From PFJX01 sp031426735 (GTDB lineage Bacteria > Pseudomonadota > Gammaproteobacteria > Burkholderiales > Thiobacillaceae), in assembly GCA_031426735.1 (NCBI GenBank), contig JASJPK010000088.1, forward strand, positions 1 to 64,000: DNA of 64,000 nucleotides, given 5' to 3'. Positions 39,758-49,030 of this stretch are shown in pieces. The stretch's first letter is position 1. Every line of letters begins with the position of its first letter. A program made the position numbers and the translations under genes. The notes under the pieces were generated by a model that had not been told where the DNA came from, searched no databases, and saw only the letters and a list, made by a program, of their open reading frames with translations.

Positions 39758-41758
39758 ATGGGCCGGCCCGCCTGCTTCGGCGTGCGACCCTGTGTGCGAC
39801 TCAGTGTGACCCTCCGCTTTCCCACTCGTGCATTACCGCTCATTGCGTCCTGTCTGCTGGCCTTCGCCGCGAGCGGCGCACTCGCCTCGACGGAAAGCGA
39901 TTTCCAGACTGCGCGCGAGGCCTATCAGAAGGGCAAGCTGGATCGATTCTTCAAGGTTGCCGCCAAGTTCCCGCAGGATCACCTGCTGGCGCCCTACATC
40001 CAGTTCTGGCGGATGAAAACCAACGCCGCCGCGAACGCCGAGCAGCAGGCGTTCATCCTGCAATACGCCGATTCGCCGCTGTCCAACCGGCTGCGCGCCG
40101 ATCTCGCCCGCCAATATGGCCGCGCTGCCGACTGGCCGGCGTTTAGCGCGACCTATGCGGCGGTGGTCAAACCCGATCAGGAATTGCGCTGCTACGAACT
40201 GCGCGCGCGCCAGGTGCAGGGCGACGCCCAGGCCGATGCCGCCGGCATTGCGCTGTGGCGCACCGCGCGCGACCTGCCGTCGAGTTGCGACCCGATATTC
40301 AACCAACTGGCCGAGCGCGGCCTGCTGACGCTGGACGATCGGCTGGCGCGACTGCGCCTGGCGCTCGACGACGGCAACCTGCGCCTGGCGCGCGAACTGG
40401 AAGCGAGGCTGCCGGACGACGCGCGCATGACGCCCGATGCGTTGAACGCGGCGCAACGCAATCCCCTCGAGTTGATCGCAGCGGCCGCGCCGCAACGCGG
40501 CCAGCGCGAAGCCACGCTGTATGCCTTGAGCCTGATCGCGAAGAATTCGCCGGAAGAGGCCGCGCAGGTCTGGGAGCAACATCAGGAAAAATATAGCGAG
40601 GCCGAACAGCGCTACGGCTGGGGCCAGATCGGCTTGCAGGCCGCGCGCCGGCATGACACCCGCGCGCTCGGCTGGTTTCTCCGCGGCGCCGCCGTCAGCG
40701 AAGCGCAGGCGACCTGGAAGGCCCGCGCCGCCTTGCGCGCCGGCAAGTGGGTCGAGGTCTATCGCAGCATCGAGGCGATGCCGGAAGCCACCCAGAACGA
40801 TGCCGTCTGGCGCTACTGGAAGGCGCGCGCGCTGAAGGCGTTGAATGCGACCTATCCGGCCAATGTGCTGTTCGCCAAGCTGTCGCGCGAGATCCATTAC
40901 TACGGCCTGCTCGCCGAGGAAGAACTGCCGGCCAAGCTGGAAGCGCGTCCGGCCGATTACAAGGTGACGCCGGACGATATGAAGGCGGCGGAAGCCCGCG
41001 TCGGACTACAACGCGCGCTGCTGCTGCGCAAGCTGGGCGACGACGGCAACGCCCTGGCGGAATGGGAATGGGCGCTGCGCGACCTGGACGACCGCGCCCT
41101 GCTGGCGGCGGCGGAACTGGCGCGGCGCAACAACTGGAACGACCGCGCCATCGTCACCGCGGAGAAGACCCGCGACGTGCACGATTTCGACCTGCGCTAC
41201 ATCGCGCCGTACCGCGACCTGGCGAGCGATTTCGCGCAGGAAAACGGACTCGACGAAGCTTGGGTGTACGGTCTCATGCGGCAGGAATCCCGCTTCATCG
41301 ACTACGCCCGTTCCGGCGTCGGCGCGCAGGGGCTGATGCAGATCATGCCGGCCACCGCCAAGTGGATTTCGCGCCAGCTCGGCCTCGGCAAGAACGCGCA
41401 CAACAACGTCGGCAAGCCGGAAACCAACATCCGCTTCGGCACCTATTACCTTAAACACATCTTCAATTCGTTGAGCCAGTCGCCGGTGCTCGCCACGGCG
41501 GGCTATAACGCCGGCCCCGGCCGCGCCCGCAGATGGCAGGCCGAAGTCCCGCTGGAAGGGGCGATCTACGTGGAAAACATCCCGTTCCTGGAAACCCGCG
41601 AGTACGTCAAGAAAGTGCTCGCCAACGCGATGTTCTATCGCACCCGTTTCGGCGGCGTCTCGCAATCCATGAAAGAACGCCTCGGCGAGATCCCGGCGCG
41701 CGCGAATGCACAGCCGGTCCGACTCGAAGCAGCCGAACCGGCCAGCGTGGCCGAATAG
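39758..41758 (+). CDS. slt: soluble lytic murein transglycosylase
   Basis: Up to 666 residues. Periplasmic enzyme that cleaves peptidoglycan with formation of 1,6-anhydro-MurNAc. A long alpha-superhelical N-terminal domain (about 45-470) is followed by the SLT catalytic domain: catalytic Glu510 in RQESRF, AQGLMQIMPATAKW and ATAGYNAGPGRARRW. The start is uncertain: the ATG at 39758 gives 20 extra residues before the signal peptide (LPLIASCLLAFAASGALA); an internal GTG about 12 codons in is an alternative. Confidence 0.92.
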   Translation: MGRPACFGVRPCVRLSVTLRFPTRALPLIASCLLAFAASGALASTESDFQTAREAYQKGKLDRFFKVAAKFPQDHLLAPYIQFWRMKTNAAANAEQQAFILQYADSPLSNRLRADLARQYGRAADWPAFSATYAAVVKPDQELRCYELRARQVQGDAQADAAGIALWRTARDLPSSCDPIFNQLAERGLLTLDDRLARLRLALDDGNLRLARELEARLPDDARMTPDALNAAQRNPLELIAAAAPQRGQREATLYALSLIAKNSPEEAAQVWEQHQEKYSEAEQRYGWGQIGLQAARRHDTRALGWFLRGAAVSEAQATWKARAALRAGKWVEVYRSIEAMPEATQNDAVWRYWKARALKALNATYPANVLFAKLSREIHYYGLLAEEELPAKLEARPADYKVTPDDMKAAEARVGLQRALLLRKLGDDGNALAEWEWALRDLDDRALLAAAELARRNNWNDRAIVTAEKTRDVHDFDLRYIAPYRDLASDFAQENGLDEAWVYGLMRQESRFIDYARSGVGAQGLMQIMPATAKWISRQLGLGKNAHNNVGKPETNIRFGTYYLKHIFNSLSQSPVLATAGYNAGPGRARRWQAEVPLEGAIYVENIPFLETREYVKKVLANAMFYRTRFGGVSQSMKERLGEIPARANAQPVRLEAAEPASVAE

Positions 41759-41770
41759 AACATAACCGCG

Positions 41771-41840
41771 AGTAGAGGTCCGCTTGCGGGCCGAATGCAG
41801 CACCCACGTACGATGTTCGGCCCGCAAGCGGGCCTCCTAC
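41771..41840. repeat. hairpin repeat, family A copy 3
   Basis: Arms GTCCGCTTGCGGGCCGAA and TTCGGCCCGCAAGCGGGCC flank a 20-base loop, with terminal GTAG/CTAC. Directly after slt, 13 bases past the stop. Confidence 0.92.
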
Positions 41841-41913
41841 CGCGGCTTACGAATCCGGCGTCCCTCTTGCGGGGATAGAATCGTCCTCGCCTTTTATTGC
41901 TCGCACAAAAAAC

Positions 41914-42879
41914 ATGACCATTCAAAACGTTTGCATCCTCGGCGGCGGCGGTTTCGTCGGCCACCATCTGGTCGCCTTGCTGGCAGCGCGCGGACTCAAC
42001 GTGCGCGTGCCGGCGCGGCGGCGCAATCCGGTGAAAGACCTGGTCGTGCTGCCCACGGTCGAAGTCGTGGAAACCGACATCCACGATCCGGCCAGCCTGG
42101 CCGCGCTATTCAACGGCATGGACGCGGTGATCAACCTGGTCGGCCTGCTGCATGAATCCAGCCCCGGCGGCGACACTCCGCAGGCGCGGCGCGGCAGTTT
42201 CCAGCACGCCCATGTCGAATTGCCGCGCAAGGTCGTGCAAGCCTGCAAAACGGCCGGCGTGCCGCGACTGCTGCATATGAGCGCGCTCGGCGCCGACGCG
42301 AACTCGCGCAGCGCCTATCAACGCAGCAAGGCCGCCGGCGAAGCGCTGGTCATGCAGGCCGAACTGGCCGTGACGGTGTTCCGGCCCTCGGTCATTTTCG
42401 GGCCGGGCGACAGCTTTCTCTCCTTGTTCGCCGATCTGCTCAAGCTGGCCCCGGTGCTGCCGCTGGCCGACGCACAAGCGCGCTTCCAGCCGGTCTTCGT
42501 CGGCGATGTGGCGCGCGCTTTCGCCGATGCGCTGACGCGGCCGGAAACCCATGGCCAGCGCTACAACCTGTGCGGTCCGCGCGTCTACAGTCTGGCCGAA
42601 CTGGTCCGCCTGGCGGCCGCCAGCCTGGGCATGAACCGCGTCGTCGTGCCGCTGGGAGAAAGCGCGTCGTACTGGTTCGCGCGCCTGATGGAACTGAAGC
42701 CCGGCAAGAAGCTGATGACGCGCGACAACCACTACGCGATGCTCAGCGACAACGTCTGTCCGGACGGCTTTCCCGCTTTGTTCGGCCAACCGACGCCGCT
42801 GGCCAGCGTGATCGGCTACCTCAAGGAAGCCGATCCGCGCCGCAGCTACATGGCGTATCGCGCCCACGCCGGCCGCTGA
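41914..42879 (+). CDS. NDUFA9-like NAD(P)-binding epimerase-family protein
   Basis: 321 residues, extended SDR fold. Nucleotide site CILGGGGFVGHHLV, then HMSALGADANSRSAYQRSKAAGE (YxxxK with Tyr and Lys) and FRPSVIFGPGDSFLSLFADLL. This set is typical of the complex I NDUFA9-like subfamily of bacteria, whose real role (quinone biosynthesis or respiratory assembly) is unresolved. cca follows after 8 bases, an arrangement common in betaproteobacteria. Confidence 0.85.
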   Translation: MTIQNVCILGGGGFVGHHLVALLAARGLNVRVPARRRNPVKDLVVLPTVEVVETDIHDPASLAALFNGMDAVINLVGLLHESSPGGDTPQARRGSFQHAHVELPRKVVQACKTAGVPRLLHMSALGADANSRSAYQRSKAAGEALVMQAELAVTVFRPSVIFGPGDSFLSLFADLLKLAPVLPLADAQARFQPVFVGDVARAFADALTRPETHGQRYNLCGPRVYSLAELVRLAAASLGMNRVVVPLGESASYWFARLMELKPGKKLMTRDNHYAMLSDNVCPDGFPALFGQPTPLASVIGYLKEADPRRSYMAYRAHAGR

Positions 42880-42887
42880 GGACACCC

Positions 42888-44135
42888 TTGCGTCTGCCTG
42901 GCCATATCCGGGTCTACGTCGTCGGCGGCGCCGTGCGCGACCGTCTGCTCGGCCTGCCACCGGGTTTGCAAACAAACGATCGCGACCATGTCGTGGTCGG
43001 CGCGACGCCGGAGGAAATGAGCGCGCTCGGTTTCCAGCCGGTCGGCAAGGATTTCCCGGTATTCCTGCATCCGAAGACGCACGAGGAATATGCGCTGGCC
43101 CGCACCGAACGCAAGACCGCGCGCGGCTACAAGGGTTTTCAGGTCTATGCGACGCCGGAAGTGACGCTGGAAGAGGACTTGCGGCGGCGCGATCTGACCA
43201 TCAACGCGATGGCGGAAAGCGAGTCCGGCGAGTTGGTCGATCCCTATGGCGGCCGCGCCGACCTTGACGCGCGCGTGTTCCGCCACGTCAGCGCGGCTTT
43301 TTCGGAAGACCCGGTGCGCATCCTGCGTGTGGCGCGCTTCGCGGCGCGCTTTGGCGAATTTTCCCTGGCGCCGGAAACGCTGGCCTTGATGCGCCGGATG
43401 ACGGCCGATGGCGAAGTCGATGCGCTGGTGCCGGAGCGCGTCTGGCAGGAACTCGCGCGTGGTCTGATGGAACCGCAACCTTCGCGCATGTTCCTGCTGC
43501 TGCGCGAGTGCGGCGCGCTGGCGAAGCTGTTGCCGGAACTCGACGTGCTGTTCGGCGTGCCGCAAAACCCGAAACATCACCCGGAAATCGACACCGGCGA
43601 TCACGTCATGCGCGTCGTCGACCGCGCCGCCGCCGAGGCACAGCCGCTGCCGGTGCGTTATGCCGCGCTGCTGCACGATCTCGGCAAAGGTCTGACGCCG
43701 CGTGAGAACTGGCCCAACCATGGCGGCCACGAGGCGGCCGGAGTGGCCTTGGTCAAACAGGTCGGCCTGCGTCTGCGCGCGCCGAGCGAGTGCAGCGGCC
43801 TGGCGCAGATCGTCGCGCGCTGGCACGGCCAAGCGCATAACGCCGACAGCATGGGCGCAGCCGGCTTGCTCGATCTGCTCGAACAGACCGACGCCTTGCG
43901 GCGGCCGGAGCGGTTCGCCGATTTCCTGCAGGCCTGTGCGGCGGATTTCCATGGCCGCCCAGGTTACGAAGCGCGCGCTTATCCGCAGTCACAGCGCCTG
44001 TTGCGGGCGCTGACGGCAGCCAGGCAGATCGATGCCGGCGCCGTGGCGCAACAGGTCGCCCCCGCCGAGATTCCCAACGCCATCCACCTCGCGCGCCGGC
44101 AAGCCATCGCCGCAGCGCTGCCGGAGCCGACATGA
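42888..44135 (+). CDS. cca: CCA-adding enzyme with HD domain (multifunctional CCA protein)
   Basis: 415 residues. Adds or repairs the CCA end of tRNAs. Nucleotidyltransferase motif VVGGAVRDRLLG with the metal-binding DRDHVVVG; RRRDLTINAMA and ARFAARFG further on; C-terminal HD phosphohydrolase domain with ALLHDLGKG and GHEAAG. A TTG start at 42888 (GAGG 6 bases upstream) is chosen: no ATG or GTG precedes the conserved start in a suitable place. Its stop overlaps the start of the Crp/Fnr gene (ATGA). Confidence 0.94.
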   Translation: MRLPGHIRVYVVGGAVRDRLLGLPPGLQTNDRDHVVVGATPEEMSALGFQPVGKDFPVFLHPKTHEEYALARTERKTARGYKGFQVYATPEVTLEEDLRRRDLTINAMAESESGELVDPYGGRADLDARVFRHVSAAFSEDPVRILRVARFAARFGEFSLAPETLALMRRMTADGEVDALVPERVWQELARGLMEPQPSRMFLLLRECGALAKLLPELDVLFGVPQNPKHHPEIDTGDHVMRVVDRAAAEAQPLPVRYAALLHDLGKGLTPRENWPNHGGHEAAGVALVKQVGLRLRAPSECSGLAQIVARWHGQAHNADSMGAAGLLDLLEQTDALRRPERFADFLQACAADFHGRPGYEARAYPQSQRLLRALTAARQIDAGAVAQQVAPAEIPNAIHLARRQAIAAALPEPT

Positions 44136-44797
44136 GCGCCGAAGCGGGTTCCGAACTCGCCCGCCTGTTTCCAGCGCTGCTGCATCTGCCGGCGCCGCTG
44201 GCGACGGAGGTTGCACGCCAGGCTTTGCCGATGCGCGCCCCGGCCGGCACAGTACTGTTCGATGCCGGCGTCGCCTGCCAGGCGTTGCCGCTGGTGCTGA
44301 GCGGCAGCATCCGGGTCAGCAAGCGCGCCGAAAACGGCCGCGAGATTCGCCTTTACGGCGTCCATCCGGGCGAACTGTGCATCGTCACCGTCAGTTGCCT
44401 GCTCGGCGCCAGCGCCTATCCGGCCACCGGCATCGCGGAAACCGAAGTGTCCGCGCTGGCGCTGCCGCGACCGTTGTTCCTGCGTTTGACGGCGGAACAT
44501 GCGCCGTTCCGGGATGGGGTATTTGGACTCTTCGCCGATCGTCTGACCGGCTTGATGGCGCTGGTCGAGGAAGTCGCCTTCCACAAGCTCGATCAGCGTC
44601 TTGCTGCCTGGTTGGCGGCGCGCGGACCGACCATTCTGGCGTCGCATCAACTCATCGCGCAGGAACTGGGCAGCGTGCGGGAAATTGTGTCGAGGCTGTT
44701 GAAGCAGTTCGAGGAACTGAACTATGTGCGCCTGGGGCGCGAGCGGATCGAAGTGCTCGATCCACTCGGTCTGAAGAAACTGGCTGCAGGCGTTTAA
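44132..44797 (+). CDS. Crp/Fnr-family transcription regulator
   Basis: 221 residues. Cyclic-nucleotide-binding fold in the N-terminal 120 residues (GTVLFDAGVACQALPLVLSGSIRVSK; HPGELCIVTVSCLLG) and a Crp-type winged helix (SHQLIAQELGSVREIVSRLLKQFEELNYVRLGRERIEVLD). The N-terminal four-Cys cluster of FNR is absent, so it is not a classical oxygen sensor; several Cys occur (CQAL, ELCIVTVSCLL) that could be redox-active. It overlaps cca by four bases. Target genes are unknown. Confidence 0.88.
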   Translation: MSAEAGSELARLFPALLHLPAPLATEVARQALPMRAPAGTVLFDAGVACQALPLVLSGSIRVSKRAENGREIRLYGVHPGELCIVTVSCLLGASAYPATGIAETEVSALALPRPLFLRLTAEHAPFRDGVFGLFADRLTGLMALVEEVAFHKLDQRLAAWLAARGPTILASHQLIAQELGSVREIVSRLLKQFEELNYVRLGRERIEVLDPLGLKKLAAGV

Positions 44798-44819
44798 TTT
44801 GTAGGAGACCTGAAGACGC

Positions 44820-45533
44820 TTAGTCCGACGGCACCAAGCCGGTGCGGATGGCGTAACGGGTCAAGCCCGCCACATCGTGGATATTGAGTCGTTGCATCAA
44901 CTGCGCGCGATGGCTCTCCACCGTTTTCACGCTGACATGCAATTGGGTGGCGATCTCGCGCGTGGCGTAACCGCGCGCGATCAGGTGCAGGATCTCGCGC
45001 TGGCGCGGAGTCAGGCGATCGTCGCGACGCTGGTTCTGACCGGGCTCCTCGGTGCGCAGATAGTCTTCGATGACCACCACCGCGTCCTTCAGATTGGCCA
45101 GCACGGAGCGATGTTTTTCGCTGGCCTGACGCAAGCCATCCAGCGCCTGTTTCTGGCTGGACACATCCATGCAGCAACCGATGAAACCCAGCAAATTTCC
45201 GGTTTTCTCTTCAAGAATGGGCTCACCCGTCTTGTGCATCCAGCGATAGCGGCCGTCGCGCCGACGCAAGCGGCATTCGACCGAGAAGGAGACCTTCTCG
45301 CCGATGGCGCGCTGAATATGCTCGGGCCAGGCAGCGGCATCCTCGGGATGCATCGCGCTCAACCAATCCTCGGTTTTCGCGTCGTCCAGCTTGCGGCCGG
45401 TAAACTCGCGCCAGGCGCGATTGACCAGCAGGCAATGCCCGGCGGCGTCTGCAACCCAGATAATTGCCGGCACCCAATCCAACGCCAGAATCATGTCGGG
45501 CGAAAGTTGAATACTGGACATATTTGTTGTCAT
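44820..45533 (-). CDS. PAS domain LuxR-type regulator
   Basis: 237 residues from ATG 45533, chosen because AAGGAG lies 10 bases upstream and upstream codons show no conservation. A PAS/PAC domain (about 15-135: LDWVPAIIWVADAAGHCLLVNRAWREFTG, then VECRLRRRDGRYRWMH) and a LuxR/GerE HTH (about 175-235: RLTPRQREILHLIARGYATREIATQLHVSVKTVESHR). No REC domain, so the signal enters by the PAS fold. Divergent from dcd across about 305 bases; that gap shows AT-rich stretches near 45590-45660 but no box I could assign confidently. Confidence 0.9.
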   Translation of the reverse strand: MTTNMSSIQLSPDMILALDWVPAIIWVADAAGHCLLVNRAWREFTGRKLDDAKTEDWLSAMHPEDAAAWPEHIQRAIGEKVSFSVECRLRRRDGRYRWMHKTGEPILEEKTGNLLGFIGCCMDVSSQKQALDGLRQASEKHRSVLANLKDAVVVIEDYLRTEEPGQNQRRDDRLTPRQREILHLIARGYATREIATQLHVSVKTVESHRAQLMQRLNIHDVAGLTRYAIRTGLVPSD

Positions 45534-45838
45534 CTTGTGTTGCTCCTTCGTCGAGCGGAACTCAACATGGTCCTTTACTCGAATACCCGCATAGCTTAAG
45601 TAATACCCCATATGCGAAATATCGGGAAAAACCTGATTTTATTGTAGGGATATGCTGACTCACCTCCGAATCTGCCGTATCTGCCCTCATACCGCTCGTA
45701 AAAATCGCGCGACTTTCGCGTTCTGAATTGCCGTTCCGCGGAACGCTCGTGGAGAATAGGCGACCATCGTCCCCCGCGCCCCGTCCTGCTTGGCCCATCT
45801 TCAGCGCGGGCCATGAAACCAACTGAAAGCGTCTGAAC

Positions 45839-46405
45839 ATGAGCATCAAATCCGATAAGTGGATTCGTCGTATGGCGACGGAACAAGGGATGATCGAACC
45901 CTTCGAACCCGGTCAGATCAAGAACGTCAATGGCGAAAAAATCGTCTCCTACGGAACGTCCAGTTACGGCTATGACGTGCGTTGCGCGAGCGAGTTCAAA
46001 CTGTTTACCAATCTCAATCACACCATCGTCGATCCGAAGAACTTCGATCCGGACTCGTTCGTCGATGTGAAGGGTGACATCTGCATCATTCCGCCCAATT
46101 CGTTCGCGCTGGCGCGCACTGTCGAGTTCTTCCGCATCCCGCGTAGCGTGCTGACCATCTGCCTGGGCAAAAGCACTTACGCGCGCTGCGGCATCATCGT
46201 CAACGTGACGCCGCTGGAACCCGAATGGGAAGGCCACGTCACGCTGGAGTTTTCCAATACCACACCGTTGCCGGCGAAGATCTACGCCAACGAAGGCGTC
46301 GCCCAGATGCTGTTCTTCGAGTCGGACGAAGTCTGCGAAACCTCTTATCGCGACCGCGGCGGCAAGTACCAGGGTCAAACCGGCGTGACGCTGCCGAAGA
46401 TCTGA
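45839..46405 (+). CDS. dcd: dCTP deaminase
   Basis: 188 residues. Converts dCTP to dUTP for thymidylate synthesis. Conserved elements: MSIKSDKWIRRMA start, SYGTSSYGYDVRCASEFKLF, the catalytic-site GKSTYARCGIIVNVTPLEPEWEGHVTLEFSN and QMLFFESDE. Length and order match the standard trimeric enzyme. The 349 bases to the next gene hold one repeat (46460-46489) and a -10-like TATAAT. Confidence 0.97.
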   Translation: MSIKSDKWIRRMATEQGMIEPFEPGQIKNVNGEKIVSYGTSSYGYDVRCASEFKLFTNLNHTIVDPKNFDPDSFVDVKGDICIIPPNSFALARTVEFFRIPRSVLTICLGKSTYARCGIIVNVTPLEPEWEGHVTLEFSNTTPLPAKIYANEGVAQMLFFESDEVCETSYRDRGGKYQGQTGVTLPKI

Positions 46406-46459
46406 ACTCGGCGGCGCCGCCGGAATAGACAGTCAGGTTCGCCGCCGTTTCGAAAAAAC

Positions 46460-46489
46460 GTAGGATGGGCCAAGCGTAGCGGGCCCATC
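46460..46489. repeat. intergenic repeat family C copy 2
   Basis: Identical over 30 bases to 16611-16640 (GTAGGATGGGCCAAGCGTAG..). Lies between dcd and the decarboxylase gene. Confidence 0.9.
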
Positions 46490-46687
46490 ATCCGGCGGCA
46501 TCCACGGCCTACGTCGCGCTCCTGGCGCGATTTTGCGCGGTTCGAAACGTGTCGCGAATGCCCTCCGGCTGGCGCGAGCAATCCATTGCGCCCGCTTTAC
46601 CGGGGCCTTTTTTTCATTCCTGCAATACGCCGCCGCAAGGCGATATTCCGTACCGAATAATTCACACGCGGGCCGGTTCACGCTCCC

Positions 46688-46693
46688 TATAAT
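46688..46693 (+). promoter_or_regulatory. -10-like box before the amino acid decarboxylase gene
   Basis: A perfect TATAAT 61 bases before the start codon. The best -35-like hexamer (TTCACA, 46661-46666) is 21 bases away, too far for a standard promoter, so only the -10 is supported. Confidence 0.4.
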
Positions 46694-46754
46694 CCGCGCG
46701 AATTTCTCGCGTTTTCCCATTTTCAATTTCCACGCTTCAGCCTGAGGAAAAGCC

Positions 46755-49004
46755 ATGCGCTTCCGCTTCCCCGTCGTCATCATCGACGAAGACTTCCGTT
46801 CCGAGAACGCCTCCGGACTGGGCATCCGCGCCCTGGCCAAGGCGCTGGAAGAAGAAGGCATGGAAATCCTCGGCGTCACCAGTTACGGCGACCTGTCTTC
46901 CTTTGCGCAGCAGCAGAGCCGCGCTTCCGGCTTCATCCTGTCGGTCGACGACGACGATTTCGCTTCTGCCGAGGCCGACGAAACCATCGCCGAACTGCGC
47001 GCCTTCGTGCAGGAAATCCGCCACCGCAACACCGACATCCCGATCTTCCTTTACGGCGAGACGCGCACCAGCCGCCACATTCCGAACGACGTGCTGCGCG
47101 AACTGCACGGCTTCATCCACATGTTCGAGGACACGCCGGAATTCGTCGCCCGCCTGATCGTGCGCGAGACCAAGGCCTATCTCGATTCGCTGCCGCCGCC
47201 GTTCTTCCGCGCGCTGACCCACTACGCGGCGGACGGCTCCTATTCCTGGCACTGCCCCGGCCATTCCGGCGGCGTCGCTTTCCTGAAAAGCCCGGTCGGC
47301 CAGATGTTCCACCAGTTCTTCGGCGAGAACATGCTGCGCGCAGACGTCTGCAACGCGGTCGACGAACTCGGCCAACTGCTCGACCACACCGGCCCGGTGG
47401 CGGCCTCGGAGCGCAACGCCGGGCGTATCTTCAAGTGCGACCATCTGTTCTTCGTGACCAACGGCACCTCCACCTCGAACAAGATCGTCTGGCATTCCAC
47501 GGTGGCGCCGAACGACATCGTCGTGGTCGACCGCAACTGCCATAAATCGATCCTGCACGCGATTATCATGACCGGCGCGATTCCGGTGTTCCTGATGCCG
47601 ACGCGCAACAACTTCGGCATCATCGGGCCGATTCCGCGTTCCGAATTCAACTGGGAAAACATCCAGAAGAAGATCGCCGCGCACCCATTCGCGCCGGACA
47701 AGAACGCCAAGCCGCGCGTGCTGACCATCACCCAGAGCACCTACGACGGCATTCTCTACAACGTCGAAGAGATCAAGGCCGAGCTCGACGGCAAGATCGA
47801 CACGCTGCATTTCGACGAAGCCTGGCTGCCGCACGCCACCTTCCACAGCTTCTATCGCGGCATGCACGCGATCGGCTCGGATCGGCCGCGCTGCAAGGAC
47901 TCGATGGTGTTTTCCACGCAATCGACGCACAAGCTGCTGGCCGGCCTCTCGCAGGCCTCGCAGATCCTGGTGCAGGAATCGGAGAACCGCAAACTCGACC
48001 GCGACGTGTTCAACGAAGCGTTCCTGATGCACACCTCGACCAGCCCGCAGTACGCCATCATCGCCAGTTGCGACGTGGCGGCGGCGATGATGGAAGAACC
48101 CGGTGGCACCGCGCTGGTGGAAGAATCCATCGCCGAAGCCATCGACTTCCGCCGCGCCATGCGCAAGGTCGGCGCGGATATGGAAACCGATCCCGGCACC
48201 GACTGGTGGTTCCGCGTCTGGGGTCCGGAAGAGCTGGCCGAGGAAGGCATGGGCGACCGCGAGGACTGGATGCTGCGCGCCGGCGAACGCTGGCACGGCT
48301 TCGGCGACCTGGCGCCGGAATTCAACCTGCTCGACCCGATCAAGGCGACCATCATCACGCCCGGCCTCGATGTCGACGGCGACTTCGCCGACTGGGGCAT
48401 CCCGGCCGCGATCCTGACCAAATACCTGGCCGAGCACGGCGTCATCGTCGAAAAAACCGGCCTCTATTCGTTCTTCATCATGTTCACCATCGGCATCACC
48501 AAGGGCCGCTGGAACACCATGGTCACCGAGCTGCAACAGTTCAAGGACGACTACGACCGCAACCAGCCGCTGTGGCGGATCATGCCGGACTTCGTCGCCA
48601 AGCATCCATGCTACGAGCGCATCGGCCTGCAAGACCTGTGCACCGAAATCCACGAGGTTTACAAGAACAACGACGTAGCGCGCCTGACCACCGAGATGTA
48701 CCTGTCCGAGATGGTCCCCGCCATGCGCCCGGCCGACGCCTTCGCCCGCATGGCCCACCGCGACATCGAGCGGGTCGAGATCGACCACCTGGAAGGCCGC
48801 ATCACCTCCATCCTGCTGACGCCCTACCCGCCCGGCATTCCGCTGCTGATTCCCGGTGAACTGTTCAACGCCACCATCGTGCGCTACCTGAAATTCACGC
48901 GCGAATTCAACGAGAAATTCCCCGGCTTCGAAACCGATGTGCATGGCCTGGTCAAGGACAAGAGCAACGGCAAGACGCGCTATTACGTCGATTGCGTGGC
49001 GTAA
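46755..49004 (+). CDS. PLP-dependent Orn/Lys/Arg decarboxylase (AdiA/LdcC family)
   Basis: 749 residues, large bacterial form with an N-terminal response-regulator-like wing domain (about 1-130; VVIIDEDFRSENASG), PLP core (about 135-590) and C-terminal domain. PLP-binding Lys393 lies in STQSTHKLLAGLSQAS; SWHCPGHSGGVAFLKSPVG, FFVTNGTSTSNKIV and FDEAWLPHA are also diagnostic. Arginine, lysine and ornithine enzymes share these motifs, so substrate is not assigned; biosynthetic polyamine use or acid resistance are both possible. AGGA precedes the ATG. A lipoprotein gene starts 26 bases downstream. Confidence 0.93.
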   Translation: MRFRFPVVIIDEDFRSENASGLGIRALAKALEEEGMEILGVTSYGDLSSFAQQQSRASGFILSVDDDDFASAEADETIAELRAFVQEIRHRNTDIPIFLYGETRTSRHIPNDVLRELHGFIHMFEDTPEFVARLIVRETKAYLDSLPPPFFRALTHYAADGSYSWHCPGHSGGVAFLKSPVGQMFHQFFGENMLRADVCNAVDELGQLLDHTGPVAASERNAGRIFKCDHLFFVTNGTSTSNKIVWHSTVAPNDIVVVDRNCHKSILHAIIMTGAIPVFLMPTRNNFGIIGPIPRSEFNWENIQKKIAAHPFAPDKNAKPRVLTITQSTYDGILYNVEEIKAELDGKIDTLHFDEAWLPHATFHSFYRGMHAIGSDRPRCKDSMVFSTQSTHKLLAGLSQASQILVQESENRKLDRDVFNEAFLMHTSTSPQYAIIASCDVAAAMMEEPGGTALVEESIAEAIDFRRAMRKVGADMETDPGTDWWFRVWGPEELAEEGMGDREDWMLRAGERWHGFGDLAPEFNLLDPIKATIITPGLDVDGDFADWGIPAAILTKYLAEHGVIVEKTGLYSFFIMFTIGITKGRWNTMVTELQQFKDDYDRNQPLWRIMPDFVAKHPCYERIGLQDLCTEIHEVYKNNDVARLTTEMYLSEMVPAMRPADAFARMAHRDIERVEIDHLEGRITSILLTPYPPGIPLLIPGELFNATIVRYLKFTREFNEKFPGFETDVHGLVKDKSNGKTRYYVDCVA

Positions 49005-49030
49005 TCGCGTAGCGGAGGCCGCCTGCCGCT

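Noticed and set aside
44132..44797. Assignment as FNR oxygen sensor
   Set aside because: The N-terminal cysteine cluster needed for the 4Fe-4S cluster is missing.
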